From Bacillota bacterium (GTDB lineage: Bacteria > Bacillota > Sulfobacillia > RBS10-35 > Bu92), in NCBI GenBank assembly GCA_014896375.1, contig JADBKN010000051.1:186001-250000 (forward strand): 64,000 bases of DNA. Reading direction: 5' to 3'. Positions 34,031 through 43,369 of this stretch are shown here, in pieces. The translations under genes were made by a program, and so were the position numbers. Position 1 is the stretch's first letter. The number at the start of each line of letters is the position of its first letter. Under the pieces are notes generated by a model. It was not told the DNA's origin. It worked only from the letters and a program-made list of their open reading frames with translations, and did no database searches.

Positions 34031-35790
34031 TCATCCATCTCCCGCACTTCCACGATTTCGCCGCCGAAGCGCTGCAGCACGGCCCGCACGAGCGGATCGT
34101 CCTCCGGGCCGCCCGCGGGAGCGGCGGCGGCGGGAGCGTCGGGGCCGCCCCGGCCGGCGGCGCCCTGGGCGCCGGCGCTCCCCGGCGTTCTCTCCGGTGC
34201 GGCGGCGCGCCCGGGAGCTCCGGACGCGCCCTGCGGCGCCACCCCGGTGGGCGGAGCGCCGGACTCGTCAATCTCGCAGCGCACGCGCAGCTCCGCGCCG
34301 AGCACGCTGCGCAGCGCGCGCTCCAGCACCGTGCGGTGCTCCTCGCGCGCCACCTGATCCTTGTGGAAAGTATAGCCGCGCGTAAAGAGGAGGATCAATT
34401 CGCCCGCCTCCACGGCGCCGGGGCGCGCCACCGTGAGAAGCGCGTGCGTGCCGACCTTCCATTTGCGCACGGCCTTCATCACGTCGTCCCAGCGGGCGAC
34501 GACCGTGGCGAGGGAGACGGCCTCCGCGGGCGCGGGCGGGGCTTCCGCCGCCGCGCGCGGCGCGGGCGAGGGCGCAGGCGCGGGCGCCGGCGCGGGCGCA
34601 GCGGCCGCGGGCGCGTCCTCCGCGGGCTGCGAGGCCCGGCGCGAAGGCCGCGGCGCCGCGGCGGAGGCTGCGGCCGGCGTGGAAGAGGCCGCGGCGGGCG
34701 CCGAAGAGGCCGCGGCGGATGCGGGCGCCCGCCGCGAGGGCATGGGCGCGGCCGCATCCTCCGCCGGCTCCGGCGCCCACGCGAGGCGCACGAGGCCCAC
34801 CTCCACCGTCACGCGCGGGGAGGCGCCGCGCCGCAGTTCGCCCTCCAGCGTGAGCAGCCCCTGCAGGATCTCCACCGCGCGGCGCGCCTCCGCTCCCTGG
34901 GCGCCGCGCGCGCGGCCGCGCCAGACCTCGATGAGGTCGCGCACCACCTGCGCCAGGTCCCGCCCCGCGCCATGGAGGCGGTCGATGATCTCCCACACGG
35001 CCGCCGTGTCGCGCTGCTCCACCGCGTCCGCCAGCCCCTCGAGCTCCTCGCGCGTGGCCGTGCCGAGCACGGCCGCCACGTCCTCGTCCGTGAGGCGCCC
35101 GTCCGCGTAGACGAGGCACTGGTCGAGGAGGCTCAGCGCGTCGCGCAGGCCGCCGTCCGCGCGCAGGGCGATGGCTTCCAGCGCGGCCGCATCGGCCGAG
35201 GCGCCCAGGGCGGCGACGATCTTCTCCAGTTGCGCGCGGATCGCTTCGCCCGGCAGGCGGCGGAAGTCGAAGCGCTGGCAGCGCGAGGCCACGGTGGGCG
35301 GGACCTTGCGCGGCTCCGTGGTGGCCAGCACGAAGACGACGAACGGCGGCGGCTCCTCCAGCGTCTTCAAGAGCGCGTTGAAAGCCGGCTCCGTCAACAT
35401 GTGGACCTCGTCGACGATGTAGACCTTGTGTCCTCCGCCGGAAGGGGCGTACCCCAGGCGCTCGCGCAACTCGCGGATCTCGTCGATGCCGCGGTTGCTC
35501 GCCGCGTCGATCTCCAGCACGTCCAGCGCGCCCTCGCGCCCGAAGGCGGCACAGCGCTCGCACGCGCCGCAGGGCTCGCCCTCCTGGGGCTGGCGGCAGA
35601 GCAGCGCCTGGGCGAGGATGCGCGCCACGGACGTCTTGCCCGTGCCGCGCGGGCCGCAGAAGAGGTAGGCGTGCGCCACGCGACCCTGCGCCACGGCATG
35701 GCGCAGCGCGCGCGTCACGTGCTCCTGCCCGACGACATCCGCGAAGCGGCGCGGCCGCCAGCGGCGGTAGAGCGCCTCGTAGCCCGCCAA
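34027..35790 (-). CDS. dnaX: DNA polymerase III subunits gamma/tau
   Basis: The 587-residue clamp-loader ATPase has Walker A GPRGTGKTS (residues about 45-53), the four-cysteine zinc module (CRQPQEGEPCGACERC), Walker B-like VYIVDEVHML and sensor/SRC regions. An Ala/Pro-rich linker (about residues 345-425) leads to a tau-type C-terminal domain. The TTG at 35790 has GGAGGGAGG 6 bases upstream. It is preceded by the SRP RNA gene and terminator and followed by ybaB and recR. I see no clear slippery heptamer for a programmed gamma frameshift. Confidence 0.95.
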   Translation of the reverse strand: MAGYEALYRRWRPRRFADVVGQEHVTRALRHAVAQGRVAHAYLFCGPRGTGKTSVARILAQALLCRQPQEGEPCGACERCAAFGREGALDVLEIDAASNRGIDEIRELRERLGYAPSGGGHKVYIVDEVHMLTEPAFNALLKTLEEPPPFVVFVLATTEPRKVPPTVASRCQRFDFRRLPGEAIRAQLEKIVAALGASADAAALEAIALRADGGLRDALSLLDQCLVYADGRLTDEDVAAVLGTATREELEGLADAVEQRDTAAVWEIIDRLHGAGRDLAQVVRDLIEVWRGRARGAQGAEARRAVEILQGLLTLEGELRRGASPRVTVEVGLVRLAWAPEPAEDAAAPMPSRRAPASAAASSAPAAASSTPAAASAAAPRPSRRASQPAEDAPAAAAPAPAPAPAPSPAPRAAAEAPPAPAEAVSLATVVARWDDVMKAVRKWKVGTHALLTVARPGAVEAGELILLFTRGYTFHKDQVAREEHRTVLERALRSVLGAELRVRCEIDESGAPPTGVAPQGASGAPGRAAAPERTPGSAGAQGAAGRGGPDAPAAAAPAGGPEDDPLVRAVLQRFGGEIVEVREMDE

Positions 35791-35852
35791 GGCCGGCCTC
35801 CCTCCACCCTCCGTCTACGCGCCGGCCGCCGGAACACCTGCGTCCGGCGAAG

Positions 35853-35878
35853 AAAAAACGCAGCGGAAGCCGCTGCGT
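35853..35878 (-). terminator. Intrinsic terminator of the SRP RNA
   Basis: On the minus strand ACGCAGCGG-CTT-CCGCTGCGT is a perfect 9-bp hairpin followed by six T (forward 35853-35858). It ends the RNA just before the dnaX ribosome site. Confidence 0.9.
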
Positions 35879-35882
35879 GAAG

Positions 35883-36156
35883 GAATGGCCGTGCACCCGG
35901 CTCCGACCTGCGACGTCCAGACGGTTTGACGGCCGCCGGCTCGGACCCGGCTACCCCGTGGCGCCCAGAAGTGCCCGCTTACCGTTGCTTCCTTCCGGAC
36001 CTGGCGGGGTTCACGGGATTCTGCCGCACGGGACCCGATCGTCAACGCCACGTGCCGCCGCCTGCTCTGCGCGCCGCGGCCTCGGCCGGGGATTCAACCC
36101 CGCTATAGCGGATTGCGGGCGAAGGGCACCGCTACCTCCCCGTCTAGCACGGCCAA
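35883..36156 (-). ncRNA. ffs: Signal recognition particle RNA, large type with Alu domain
   Basis: About 274 bases, homologous to B. subtilis scRNA. The S-domain tetraloop/asymmetric-loop core AGGTCCGGAAGGAAGCA (near 35990) binds Ffh, and the Alu-type block GGGGAGGTAGCGGTGCCC with CGCAATCCGCTATAGC follows the 5' end. The two ends pair (GCCGTGC at 36154 with GCACGGC near 35890). Its position between tadA/tRNA-Ser and dnaX is the classical Bacillota one. End positions are approximate to a few bases. Confidence 0.95.
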
Positions 36157-36164
36157 ACGAAATC

Positions 36165-36254
36165 TGGCGGAAGGGGGGGGATTCGAACCCCCGGTACGGT
36201 TGCCCGTACACGACATTTCCAGTGTCGCCAGTTCAACCACTCCTGCACCCTTCC
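36165..36254 (-). tRNA. tRNA-Ser (GGA)
   Basis: Ninety bases with CCA: acceptor GGAAGGG/CCCTTCC, anticodon stem CGACA/TGTCG with loop CTGGAAA (anticodon GGA), a long class II variable arm (TACGGGCAACCGTA) and a regular T arm. It lies just upstream of the SRP RNA, an arrangement known from other Bacillota. Confidence 0.97.
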
Positions 36255-36292
36255 GCAAAGAATCCAAAGGCCCGCGGGGTGCGGGCGAAATC

Positions 36293-36382
36293 TGGCGGAG
36301 GGGGTGGGATTCGAACCCACGGTGCCCTTGCAGGCACACGACTTTTCGAGAGTCGCACCTTAAACCACTCGGACACCCCTCC
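36293..36382 (-). tRNA. tRNA-Ser (CGA)
   Basis: Ninety bases with CCA: acceptor GGAGGGG/CCCCTCC, anticodon stem CGACT/AGTCG with loop CTCGAAA (anticodon CGA), long variable arm and T arm GTGGGTTCGAATCCCAC. It is 38 bp upstream of tRNA-Ser(GGA), probably in one transcript with it and the tadA gene. Confidence 0.97.
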
Positions 36383-36465
36383 GAACGGCAACTATCATCT
36401 TATCAAGCGCGGCCGCGCGCCTTCAACCGTTAGAATCCGCCACGGGCGCGGCGGTGCGGCGCGCG

Positions 36466-37087
<622 letters not shown>

Positions 37088-37118
37088 CACCGTGGTTCGA
37101 TTATAGCGCGGCCGGCCG

Positions 37119-38624
37119 TCAGCGGCTGGACACAGCTTCTGCGCGCGCCGCGGCGCGCCGTCCGCGGCGCTCCGTGGCCGCGAACTGCCACACGACGAAC
37201 CCGAGGAGCGCGACCTGCGGCACGAGCGTCTCAAAGCTCGGGTACACGCCCAGCCACTCGACCTCCGGCAGCCAGGCCGCGCCGTGCGCCGGCACGACGC
37301 CCGCGACCTGCAACGCGTGCAGGCTCTGGCCGGTGAATTTCAGGGCCAGGTAGTCGATCAGCACCGTGGCGGCGAGGAAGAAGGGCCGCACCGGCACCCT
37401 GAGTCCCATCCGGATCACGGCGAAGCCGATGACGAGCAGCACCGCGAGACCGGCGGCGATGCCGCCGTAGAGCGCGCCCGCGCGGATCGACGGCGCCATG
37501 CCGACGAGGAAGATCACCGTCTCCGCGCCCTCCCTCAACACGGCGAGGAAGGCGACGGCGCCCAACCAGACGAGGCTGCCGCGCGCCAGGGCACCGGCCA
37601 CCTGCTCCTTGATGTACTTCTGCCAGGCCGCCAGTGTGGAGCGGCTGTGGAGCCAGGCGCCGACCGTCAGCATCATGACAACGGCCGCGATGCCCGCCGC
37701 GCCCTCCACCACCTCGATGCCGGCGCCGGCCACGGCGGCGGAGAGGAGCGAGGACATGCCCAAAGCCAGCGCCACGCTGCCGACGACGCCGGCCAGGGCG
37801 CCGCCGTAGATCCAGTTGCGCTGCGCCGGCGCGCCGCCGCGGTTCACGAAGGCGAGCAGCGCGGCCACGATGAGGATCGCTTCCAGGCCTTCGCGCAAGA
37901 GGATGACGGCCGCGTCCCACCACGTGTAACCGGCGCCGGCCGCCGCGAGCGGCTCCAGCGCCTCGCGCATCGCCTCGATCGCCGCCTGGGCGCGGGCGCC
38001 GTCACCGTCGCGCAGGGCGCTGAAGGCCGCCGCCATGCGGGATTCGATCGTCTCGTACGCCTGGGGCGCGCGGCTCTTCACGCCGCCCTCGATGAACGGC
38101 CAGGCGCCGGCGAAGGCGTCAAGCTGGGTTTCCGCGTCCTTGAGGTTCCCCGCCGTGACGGCGTCCAGCGCCTTTTCGAGGCTCCGCTCCGCGCCGGCGA
38201 GGTCGCCGCCGGACGCGGGCGCAACGCCGCCCGCGGCGCTGTCTGCATACTCCTCCAGCGCCTTCTCCAGCTCTTCCAGCGAGCTCTCCAGCGCCTTCGC
38301 ATCGACCGGCTGCGCGGCGAGCGCGGCTTCCACGGTGCGCATAGCGCCCTCGATGGACGCGTACGCGGCGGCATCGCCGGCGCGCACGCCGTCCTCGACG
38401 GCGTGCCACGTCTCCAGAAACTCCTGGTACTCCTGCCGAGCCTCGTCCACGCGGCCGCCCTTCACCGCCGCCAGCGCCTCTTCGATGGTGCGCTCCGCGG
38501 CGACGAGGCGGCTCGCCGGCGCGGCCTGGGCCGCCGGAGCGGGCAGCCCGGCCCAAATGAGGGCCGCCACCACGGCGATGCCTGCGAGAGTGGCGAGGAG
38601 GCGAGTGGAGGGCGTTCGTGTCAA
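37119..38624 (-). CDS. FTR1-family high-affinity iron permease with duplicated extracytoplasmic domain
   Basis: A 501-residue iron(III) permease. A signal peptide (cut near AQA-AP, residue 35) precedes an extracytoplasmic region made of two related segments of about 85 residues, AERTIEEALAAVKGGRVDEA and AERSLEKALDAVTAGNLKDA being the equivalent starts. From about residue 235 seven membrane helices follow with both iron motifs: REGLE (LLREGLEAIL) and REGAE (VLREGAETVIF). TTG start with AAGGAG about 10 bases upstream. Promoter and DtxR-type box at 38753-38786 indicate iron repression. In B. subtilis the EfeO and EfeB partners are separate; neither is in the window. Confidence 0.92.
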   Translation of the reverse strand: MTRTPSTRLLATLAGIAVVAALIWAGLPAPAAQAAPASRLVAAERTIEEALAAVKGGRVDEARQEYQEFLETWHAVEDGVRAGDAAAYASIEGAMRTVEAALAAQPVDAKALESSLEELEKALEEYADSAAGGVAPASGGDLAGAERSLEKALDAVTAGNLKDAETQLDAFAGAWPFIEGGVKSRAPQAYETIESRMAAAFSALRDGDGARAQAAIEAMREALEPLAAAGAGYTWWDAAVILLREGLEAILIVAALLAFVNRGGAPAQRNWIYGGALAGVVGSVALALGMSSLLSAAVAGAGIEVVEGAAGIAAVVMMLTVGAWLHSRSTLAAWQKYIKEQVAGALARGSLVWLGAVAFLAVLREGAETVIFLVGMAPSIRAGALYGGIAAGLAVLLVIGFAVIRMGLRVPVRPFFLAATVLIDYLALKFTGQSLHALQVAGVVPAHGAAWLPEVEWLGVYPSFETLVPQVALLGFVVWQFAATERRGRRAAARAEAVSSR

Positions 38625-38752
38625 GTCGATGGCACTCCTTGGCAGGGCGCGGCTTCCGCGGGGCGCCCATGGTATACTGGACGATGATTCCCAGGCGCCG
38701 GCCGCGCTGCGCGCCGCCGCAGGGCCCAGGCTTCGTCGCTCCTAATGAGCGA

Positions 38753-38770
38753 GGTTAGTATAGGCTAACC
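38753..38770. promoter_or_regulatory. DtxR/IdeR-type iron box
   Basis: GGTTAG-TATAGG-CTAACC is a perfect inverted repeat with a 6-bp spacer and matches the core of the DtxR/IdeR consensus (TTAGGTTAGSCTAACCTAA). It lies between the FTR1 permease and the DtxR-family gene and covers the -10 box of the permease promoter, so metal-loaded regulator should block transcription. Confidence 0.85.
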
Positions 38771-38786
38771 CAGAGAAGCGCGTCAA
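38757..38786 (-). promoter_or_regulatory. Sigma-A-type promoter of the iron permease
   Basis: On the minus strand TTGACG (38786-38781) and TATACT (38762-38757) are spaced 18 bp apart. The -10 lies inside the iron-box palindrome. The start of transcription would be near 38750, leaving a leader of about 125 bases before the permease start. Confidence 0.75.
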
Positions 38787-38858
38787 TACGCGGAAAGCAA
38801 AAATTCGATCGGTGCACTCGGATTTGGTCCATACCGCCGCGTCGAAGGGAGGCTGCCG

Positions 38859-39521
38859 GTGCCCGCGCACCGCTTCGACGACTACCTCACCGCCATCTAC
38901 ATCCTGGAAGACGAGGGCGAGACGGTCATCGCGGCGCGCCTCGCGGAGTTTCTCGGCGTCTCGGCGCCCACCGTCTCGCAGATGCTCCGCCGCCTGCAGC
39001 GCGACGGCTACGTGCGCCTCGACCGCGACCGCGTCATCCGCCTCACGGCCAAGGGCGAGCGCCTCGCCGCCTCCATGGTGCGCAAGCACCGGCTGCTGGA
39101 GCGCTGGCTCACGGAGTTCCTGCAGCTCGACTGGGCCACGGCCGACGAGGAGGCGCACCGCCTGCAGAGCGCGCTTTCCGATGTCGTCGAGGAACGCCTC
39201 AACGAACGCCTGGGACGGCCCGCCACCTGCCCGCACGGCAACCCCATCCCCGGCAACGGACCGCGCGCGCGGCCGCTCTTCCACCCGCTGAGCGAGGTGC
39301 GGCCCGGCACGTCGGTCGTCGTCGACCGCATCAGCGAGCTCGCGGAGGAAGTCTCGCCTCTTCTGAATTATTTGGGAGAGCGCGGCATCGTGCCGGGCGC
39401 GCGTTTTCTGGTGAAGGACAAGAACCCCCATGCCGGCGGGCTGCTCCTTGAGAAGGACGGCGAGAGCGTGACGCTGGCCCTCGACACGGCGGCCATGGTC
39501 CATGTGCGCGAGGTCCCCTGA
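38859..39521 (+). CDS. DtxR-family metal-dependent transcriptional regulator
   Basis: A 220-residue regulator. The N-terminal winged helix (RFDDYLTAIYILEDEGETVI, then LGVSAPTVSQMLRRLQRDGYV as recognition region) is followed by the dimer and metal-binding domain (KHRLLERWLTEFLQLDW, with Cys in PATCPHGNPIPG) and a C-terminal FeoA/SH3-like domain (about 145-220). The GTG start follows GGGAGG. It is divergent from the FTR1 permease with an iron-box palindrome between them, so it very likely represses the permease and perhaps itself when Fe2+ or Mn2+ is plentiful. Confidence 0.93.
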   Translation: MPAHRFDDYLTAIYILEDEGETVIAARLAEFLGVSAPTVSQMLRRLQRDGYVRLDRDRVIRLTAKGERLAASMVRKHRLLERWLTEFLQLDWATADEEAHRLQSALSDVVEERLNERLGRPATCPHGNPIPGNGPRARPLFHPLSEVRPGTSVVVDRISELAEEVSPLLNYLGERGIVPGARFLVKDKNPHAGGLLLEKDGESVTLALDTAAMVHVREVP

Positions 39522-39918
39522 CGCCCGGGCGGCGTTGCCTCCCGGGGTGCGCCGCGTGGCCGTGCGCAACGAGCGCACGGGCGCCTGGCTGGCGACGGCC
39601 GTCGATGTCGCCGGCACGGCCGCCGCGCGGTTGAGGGGCCTTCTGGGCCGGGAGGCGCTGGCGCCCGGGGAGGGGCTCCTTTTGTTTCCCTGCAACGCCG
39701 TTCACGGCCTGGGGATGCGCTTCGACCTCGACGTGCTCCACCTCGACCGGCGCGGCCGCGTGCTGCGCGTGGTGCACCTGCGCCGCCACGGCCTGGGGCC
39801 GCTCGTGCGCGGCGGCTACTTCGCGCTCGAGTTGCCCGCGGGCACCGCGGCCGCCACAGGCACGCAGCCCGGCGACGAGCTCCGCTTCCTGCCCGCAGAC
39901 GCTCTGAAGGAGGCATGA
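39502..39918 (+). CDS. DUF192 family protein
   Basis: A 138-residue protein with the DUF192 block: TAAARLRGLLGREALAPGEGLLL, then HGLGMRFDLDVLHLD and LELPAGT (landmarks). DUF192 proteins often have export signals; this one shows none. The ATG at 39502 overlaps the regulator's end by 20 bp and has no ribosome site, so the true start may be one of the GTG codons near 39547-39562. The function of the family is not established. It ends where the S9 peptidase begins. Confidence 0.8.
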   Translation: MCARSPDARAALPPGVRRVAVRNERTGAWLATAVDVAGTAAARLRGLLGREALAPGEGLLLFPCNAVHGLGMRFDLDVLHLDRRGRVLRVVHLRRHGLGPLVRGGYFALELPAGTAAATGTQPGDELRFLPADALKEA

Positions 39919-39920
39919 CC

Positions 39921-42095
39921 TTGGCTCGCAGGCTCACCCTCGACGACGTGGCGCGGCTCCCCGCCCCCGGCATGGCGGTCCCCGTGCGCATCGGCTTCAC
40001 GCCGGACTCGCGCGCCGTGACGTACCTTTTCCCGCAGGACGGCTCCGAGCGGCTCTCGCTGTGGTTCGTCGACATCGCCACAGGGGAGCGGCGGCACGTC
40101 TCGCCGGACGCGGACCGCGCCACGCTCACGCTGGAGGAGGAGCTGCGGCGGGAGCGCGAGCGGCTCGCGTGGGAGGGTGTCACGTCCTACGCGTTCGCGC
40201 CGCGCGCGGAGCCGGCGGCGCTCCTTGTGCCGCTCGGCGACCGCGTCTTCGTGCGCTTCGGGGACGGGCCGTTCACGGAGGTGCCCGAGGCGCGCGGGGC
40301 CGTCGATCCGCAGCTCTTCCCGGACGGCACGCGGCTCGCCTTCGTGCGCGAGGGCGAGCTGCACGTGCTGGACCTCGGCTCCCGGCGCCTGGCGCGGCTC
40401 ACGAGCGGGGCCGCGGACGGTCTCTACCACGGCCTCGCCGAGTTCGTCGCGCAGGAGGAGCTCGGCCGCTCCCACGGCTACTGGATCCGGCCGGACGGCC
40501 GCCTCATCGCCTTCACGCAGGTGGATGAGCGGCACGTGCCGCTCTTCCCCATCGTCCACCAGGGCGACGAGCCGCTCTTTGTCGAGCCGCACCGCTACCC
40601 GTTCGCCGGCGAGGAGAACGCGAAGGTGCGGCTGGGCGTGGTGCCGGCGGAGGGCGGCGACGTGCTCTGGCTGAAGACGGACGAGGACGCCTATCTCGCG
40701 CGCGTCGCCTGGATGCCGTCCGGCGAGCTGGCCGTGCTGCTTCTTTCGCGTGACCAGCGCGCCATGGAGTGGCGCCGCTACGACCCGGCGACGGGCGCGT
40801 ACCGGGTGTTTCACCGCGAGACGGCGGAGCACTGGCTGAACCTGGGGCCCGACCCCCACTTCCTTGAGACGGGCGAGGTGCTGCTCACCAGCGAGCGCAG
40901 CGGCTACCAGCACCTCTACCTTCTCTCCCCGGACGGCGGACTGCGCCCGCTGACGAGCGGCGAGTGGATGGTGACGGCGCTCGCGGACGTCGACGAAGCC
41001 CGTCGCCTGGCCTATTTCCTCGCCACGGCGGAGAGCCCTTTGGAACGCCACCTCTACGCCGTGCCGCTCGACGGCGGCCCCGTGCGCCGGCTCACGGAGG
41101 AGCCCGGCTGGCACACGGCTGTCTTCTCGCCGGACCACGCGTGGTTCGTGCAGCAGGTCTCGTCTCTTGAGTACGCGCCGCGCACGCGGCTGCGCCGCGC
41201 CGACGGCGCGCTGGTGCGCGTCCTGCACGAGGATCCGCAGGCGACGGCGGAGGCGCTCGGCCTGCAGCCGCCGCGCATCGTGGAGCTGCAGGCGGAGGAC
41301 GGCACGCGGCTCTACGGGGCGGTGTACCGGCCTGCGGACGGCGGCGCGGGCGGTGCCGGGAGCGCCGCGGGTGAAGCCGCGGGCGGGGACGGCGGCGCGG
41401 ACGGGGCGGCGCGCGGCGGGCGGCGGCCGGCGATCGTCTCGGTCTACGGCGGGCCGCACGCGCAGCGCGTGACGCGCCAGTGGGAGCTGACCGTGGACCT
41501 CCGCGCGCAGTACCTCGCGCAGCAGGGCTTCATCGTCTTCCGCCTCGACAACCGGGGGAGCGCCCACCGGGGCGTCGCCTTCGAGCGCGCCCTCCACCGG
41601 CGGTTCGGGACGGTGGAGCTCGCGGACCAGATCGCCGGCGTGCGCTGGCTGGTGGAGAACGAGGGCGCGGATGCGGACCGCATCGGCATCTACGGGTGGA
41701 GCTACGGCGGGTACATGACGCTCATGGCGCTCGCGAAGGCGGGCGACGTGTTCAAGGCCGGCGCGGCCGGCGCGCCGGTCGTCGACTTCCGCTGGTACGA
41801 CACGGCGTACACCGAACGCTACATGGACACACCTCAAGCAAACCCCGAGGGCTACCGGGAGGCGTCCGTGCTCACGCACCTGGGCGGCCTGCGCGGCCAC
41901 CTGCTCATCCTCCACGGCCTCATCGATGAGAACGTACACTTCCGCCACACGGCGCGCCTTGTGCGCGCGCTGATCGAGGCCGGCAAGCCGTTCGAGTTCG
42001 CGCTGCTGCCGGCGTCGCGCCACATGCCGCGCGGCTTCCCCACGCGCCGGTACATCGAGGAGCGGGTGACGTCGTTCTTCCTGGAGCGGCTTTAG
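39921..42095 (+). CDS. S9 family peptidase (dipeptidyl-peptidase IV type)
   Basis: A 724-residue serine peptidase that should release dipeptides, often after proline. The N-terminal two thirds form an eight-bladed propeller, with the substrate-binding double Glu in EFVAQEELGRSHGYW typical of DPP-IV. The catalytic alpha/beta-hydrolase domain carries Ser in GWSYGGYM, Asp in LIDENVHF and His in ASRHMPRGF. A Gly/Ala-rich insertion (about residues 475-500) is unusual. TTG at 39921 is preferred because AAGGAGG is 7 bases upstream; the ATG at 39915 is only one base from it. No signal peptide is seen. Its stop overlaps the convergent purD stop. Confidence 0.92.
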   Translation: MARRLTLDDVARLPAPGMAVPVRIGFTPDSRAVTYLFPQDGSERLSLWFVDIATGERRHVSPDADRATLTLEEELRRERERLAWEGVTSYAFAPRAEPAALLVPLGDRVFVRFGDGPFTEVPEARGAVDPQLFPDGTRLAFVREGELHVLDLGSRRLARLTSGAADGLYHGLAEFVAQEELGRSHGYWIRPDGRLIAFTQVDERHVPLFPIVHQGDEPLFVEPHRYPFAGEENAKVRLGVVPAEGGDVLWLKTDEDAYLARVAWMPSGELAVLLLSRDQRAMEWRRYDPATGAYRVFHRETAEHWLNLGPDPHFLETGEVLLTSERSGYQHLYLLSPDGGLRPLTSGEWMVTALADVDEARRLAYFLATAESPLERHLYAVPLDGGPVRRLTEEPGWHTAVFSPDHAWFVQQVSSLEYAPRTRLRRADGALVRVLHEDPQATAEALGLQPPRIVELQAEDGTRLYGAVYRPADGGAGGAGSAAGEAAGGDGGADGAARGGRRPAIVSVYGGPHAQRVTRQWELTVDLRAQYLAQQGFIVFRLDNRGSAHRGVAFERALHRRFGTVELADQIAGVRWLVENEGADADRIGIYGWSYGGYMTLMALAKAGDVFKAGAAGAPVVDFRWYDTAYTERYMDTPQANPEGYREASVLTHLGGLRGHLLILHGLIDENVHFRHTARLVRALIEAGKPFEFALLPASRHMPRGFPTRRYIEERVTSFFLERL

Positions 42096-43357
42096 GCCTG
42101 CGGGCCGCCGACAGTTCCGCCGGCGATATCGTTCCGGTACCAGGCGCCCTCGAACCCCACCGCGCGGCAGGCGGCATAGGCCCTCTCCCTGGCGGCGGCG
42201 ACATCCGGCCCAAGGCCCACGATGGTCAGCACCCGGCCGCCGCGGACGAGGACGCGCCCGCCCTCCAGCACCGTGCCCGCGTGGAACACCAGCGCCCCGG
42301 CGGCGGCGGCCGCCTCCAGTCCTGCCACCGGCATCCCGGTGCGGGGCGCCTCCGGGTATCCAGCCGCGGCCACCACGACCCCGACCGCCCAGGCCGGGTC
42401 CCAGGCCAGCCGGGCCCGGTGGAGTTCGCCGTGCGCCGCCGCCGCGAGCAGCGCGCCGAAATCGCCGCGCAGGCGGGGCAGCAGCACCTGCGTCTCCGGG
42501 TCCCCGAAGCGCGCGTTGAACTCCAGCACCTTCGGCCCCTCAGCCGTCAGCATGAGCCCCGCGTAGAGCGCCCCGCGGAAGGGGCAGCCCTCGGCGGCCA
42601 GCCCCGCCACCGCCGGCTCCAGGATGCGGCGGCGGATGGCGTCCACCTGCGCCTCGGTCACGTCCGGCAGGGGAGAATACGCCCCCATGCCCCCGGTGTT
42701 CGGTCCGCGGTCTCCGTCCAGGGCCCGCTTGTGGTCCCGCGCCGGCGCGAGGGGGAGGACGCGCCGGCCGTCCGTGACGGCGATGAGGGAGCACTCGCGC
42801 CCCTCAAGGCGCTCCTCGATGACGATCTCCCGGCCCGCCTCGCCGAGGCGCCGGACGGCGCGCACGGCGGCCGCAGCCTCCCGCGCGTCCCCGCACACGA
42901 AGACGCCCTTGCCCGCGGCGAGGCCGCCGGCTTTGACCACCGCCGGACCCGCCAGAGAAGCCGCGTAGCGCTCCGCCTCCTGGGCGTCCGTGAAGGCGCG
43001 GCCCGCGGCCGTGGGGATGCCGTGGCGCGCCATGAAGGCCTTCGCCCAGGCCTTGCTCGTCTCGATGCGCGCCGCCGCGCGGTCCGGGCCGAAGACGGCG
43101 AGGCCCGCGGCCCGCAGTGCGTCGGCCAGGCCCAGCGCCAGGGGCGCCTCCGGGCCGATCACGACGCAGTCCGGCCGCAGGCGTCGCGCCTGCGCGACCA
43201 GCCCCTCGACATCCTCCGCCCGCACGTCGAGGTGCGCGAGGCCCATGAGTCGTGTGCCGGCGTTGCCGGGCGCCACGGCCACCTCGTGGCCGTCCTCGCT
43301 GAGCCGCCAGGCCAGCGCGTGCTCCCGTCCGCCGCCGCCCACCACGAGAAAGCGCAC
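42092..43357 (-). CDS. purD: Phosphoribosylamine-glycine ligase
   Basis: PurD makes GAR from phosphoribosylamine, glycine and ATP (purine step 2). The 421-residue ATP-grasp enzyme shows the N-terminal [13 protein letters not shown], the ATP-grasp region [38 protein letters not shown] and the metal-binding [12 protein letters not shown] (landmarks). It is the last gene of the operon; GTG start with GAAGGAGG upstream, 12 bp after purH. Its stop overlaps that of the convergent S9 peptidase gene. Confidence 0.97.
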   Translation of the reverse strand: MRFLVVGGGGREHALAWRLSEDGHEVAVAPGNAGTRLMGLAHLDVRAEDVEGLVAQARRLRPDCVVIGPEAPLALGLADALRAAGLAVFGPDRAAARIETSKAWAKAFMARHGIPTAAGRAFTDAQEAERYAASLAGPAVVKAGGLAAGKGVFVCGDAREAAAAVRAVRRLGEAGREIVIEERLEGRECSLIAVTDGRRVLPLAPARDHKRALDGDRGPNTGGMGAYSPLPDVTEAQVDAIRRRILEPAVAGLAAEGCPFRGALYAGLMLTAEGPKVLEFNARFGDPETQVLLPRLRGDFGALLAAAAHGELHRARLAWDPAWAVGVVVAAAGYPEAPRTGMPVAGLEAAAAAGALVFHAGTVLEGGRVLVRGGRVLTIVGLGPDVAAARERAYAACRAVGFEGAWYRNDIAGGTVGGPQA

Positions 43358-43369
43358 GGCCGCCCTCCT

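Noticed and set aside
34600-34760. Programmed gamma/tau frameshift in dnaX
   Set aside because: I found no convincing slippery A-rich heptamer followed by a stop in the shifted frame.
35883-36156. Plus-strand frames at 35877-36572 and minus-strand short frames over the SRP RNA and tRNAs
   Set aside because: They run through structured RNA genes and have no protein-like features.
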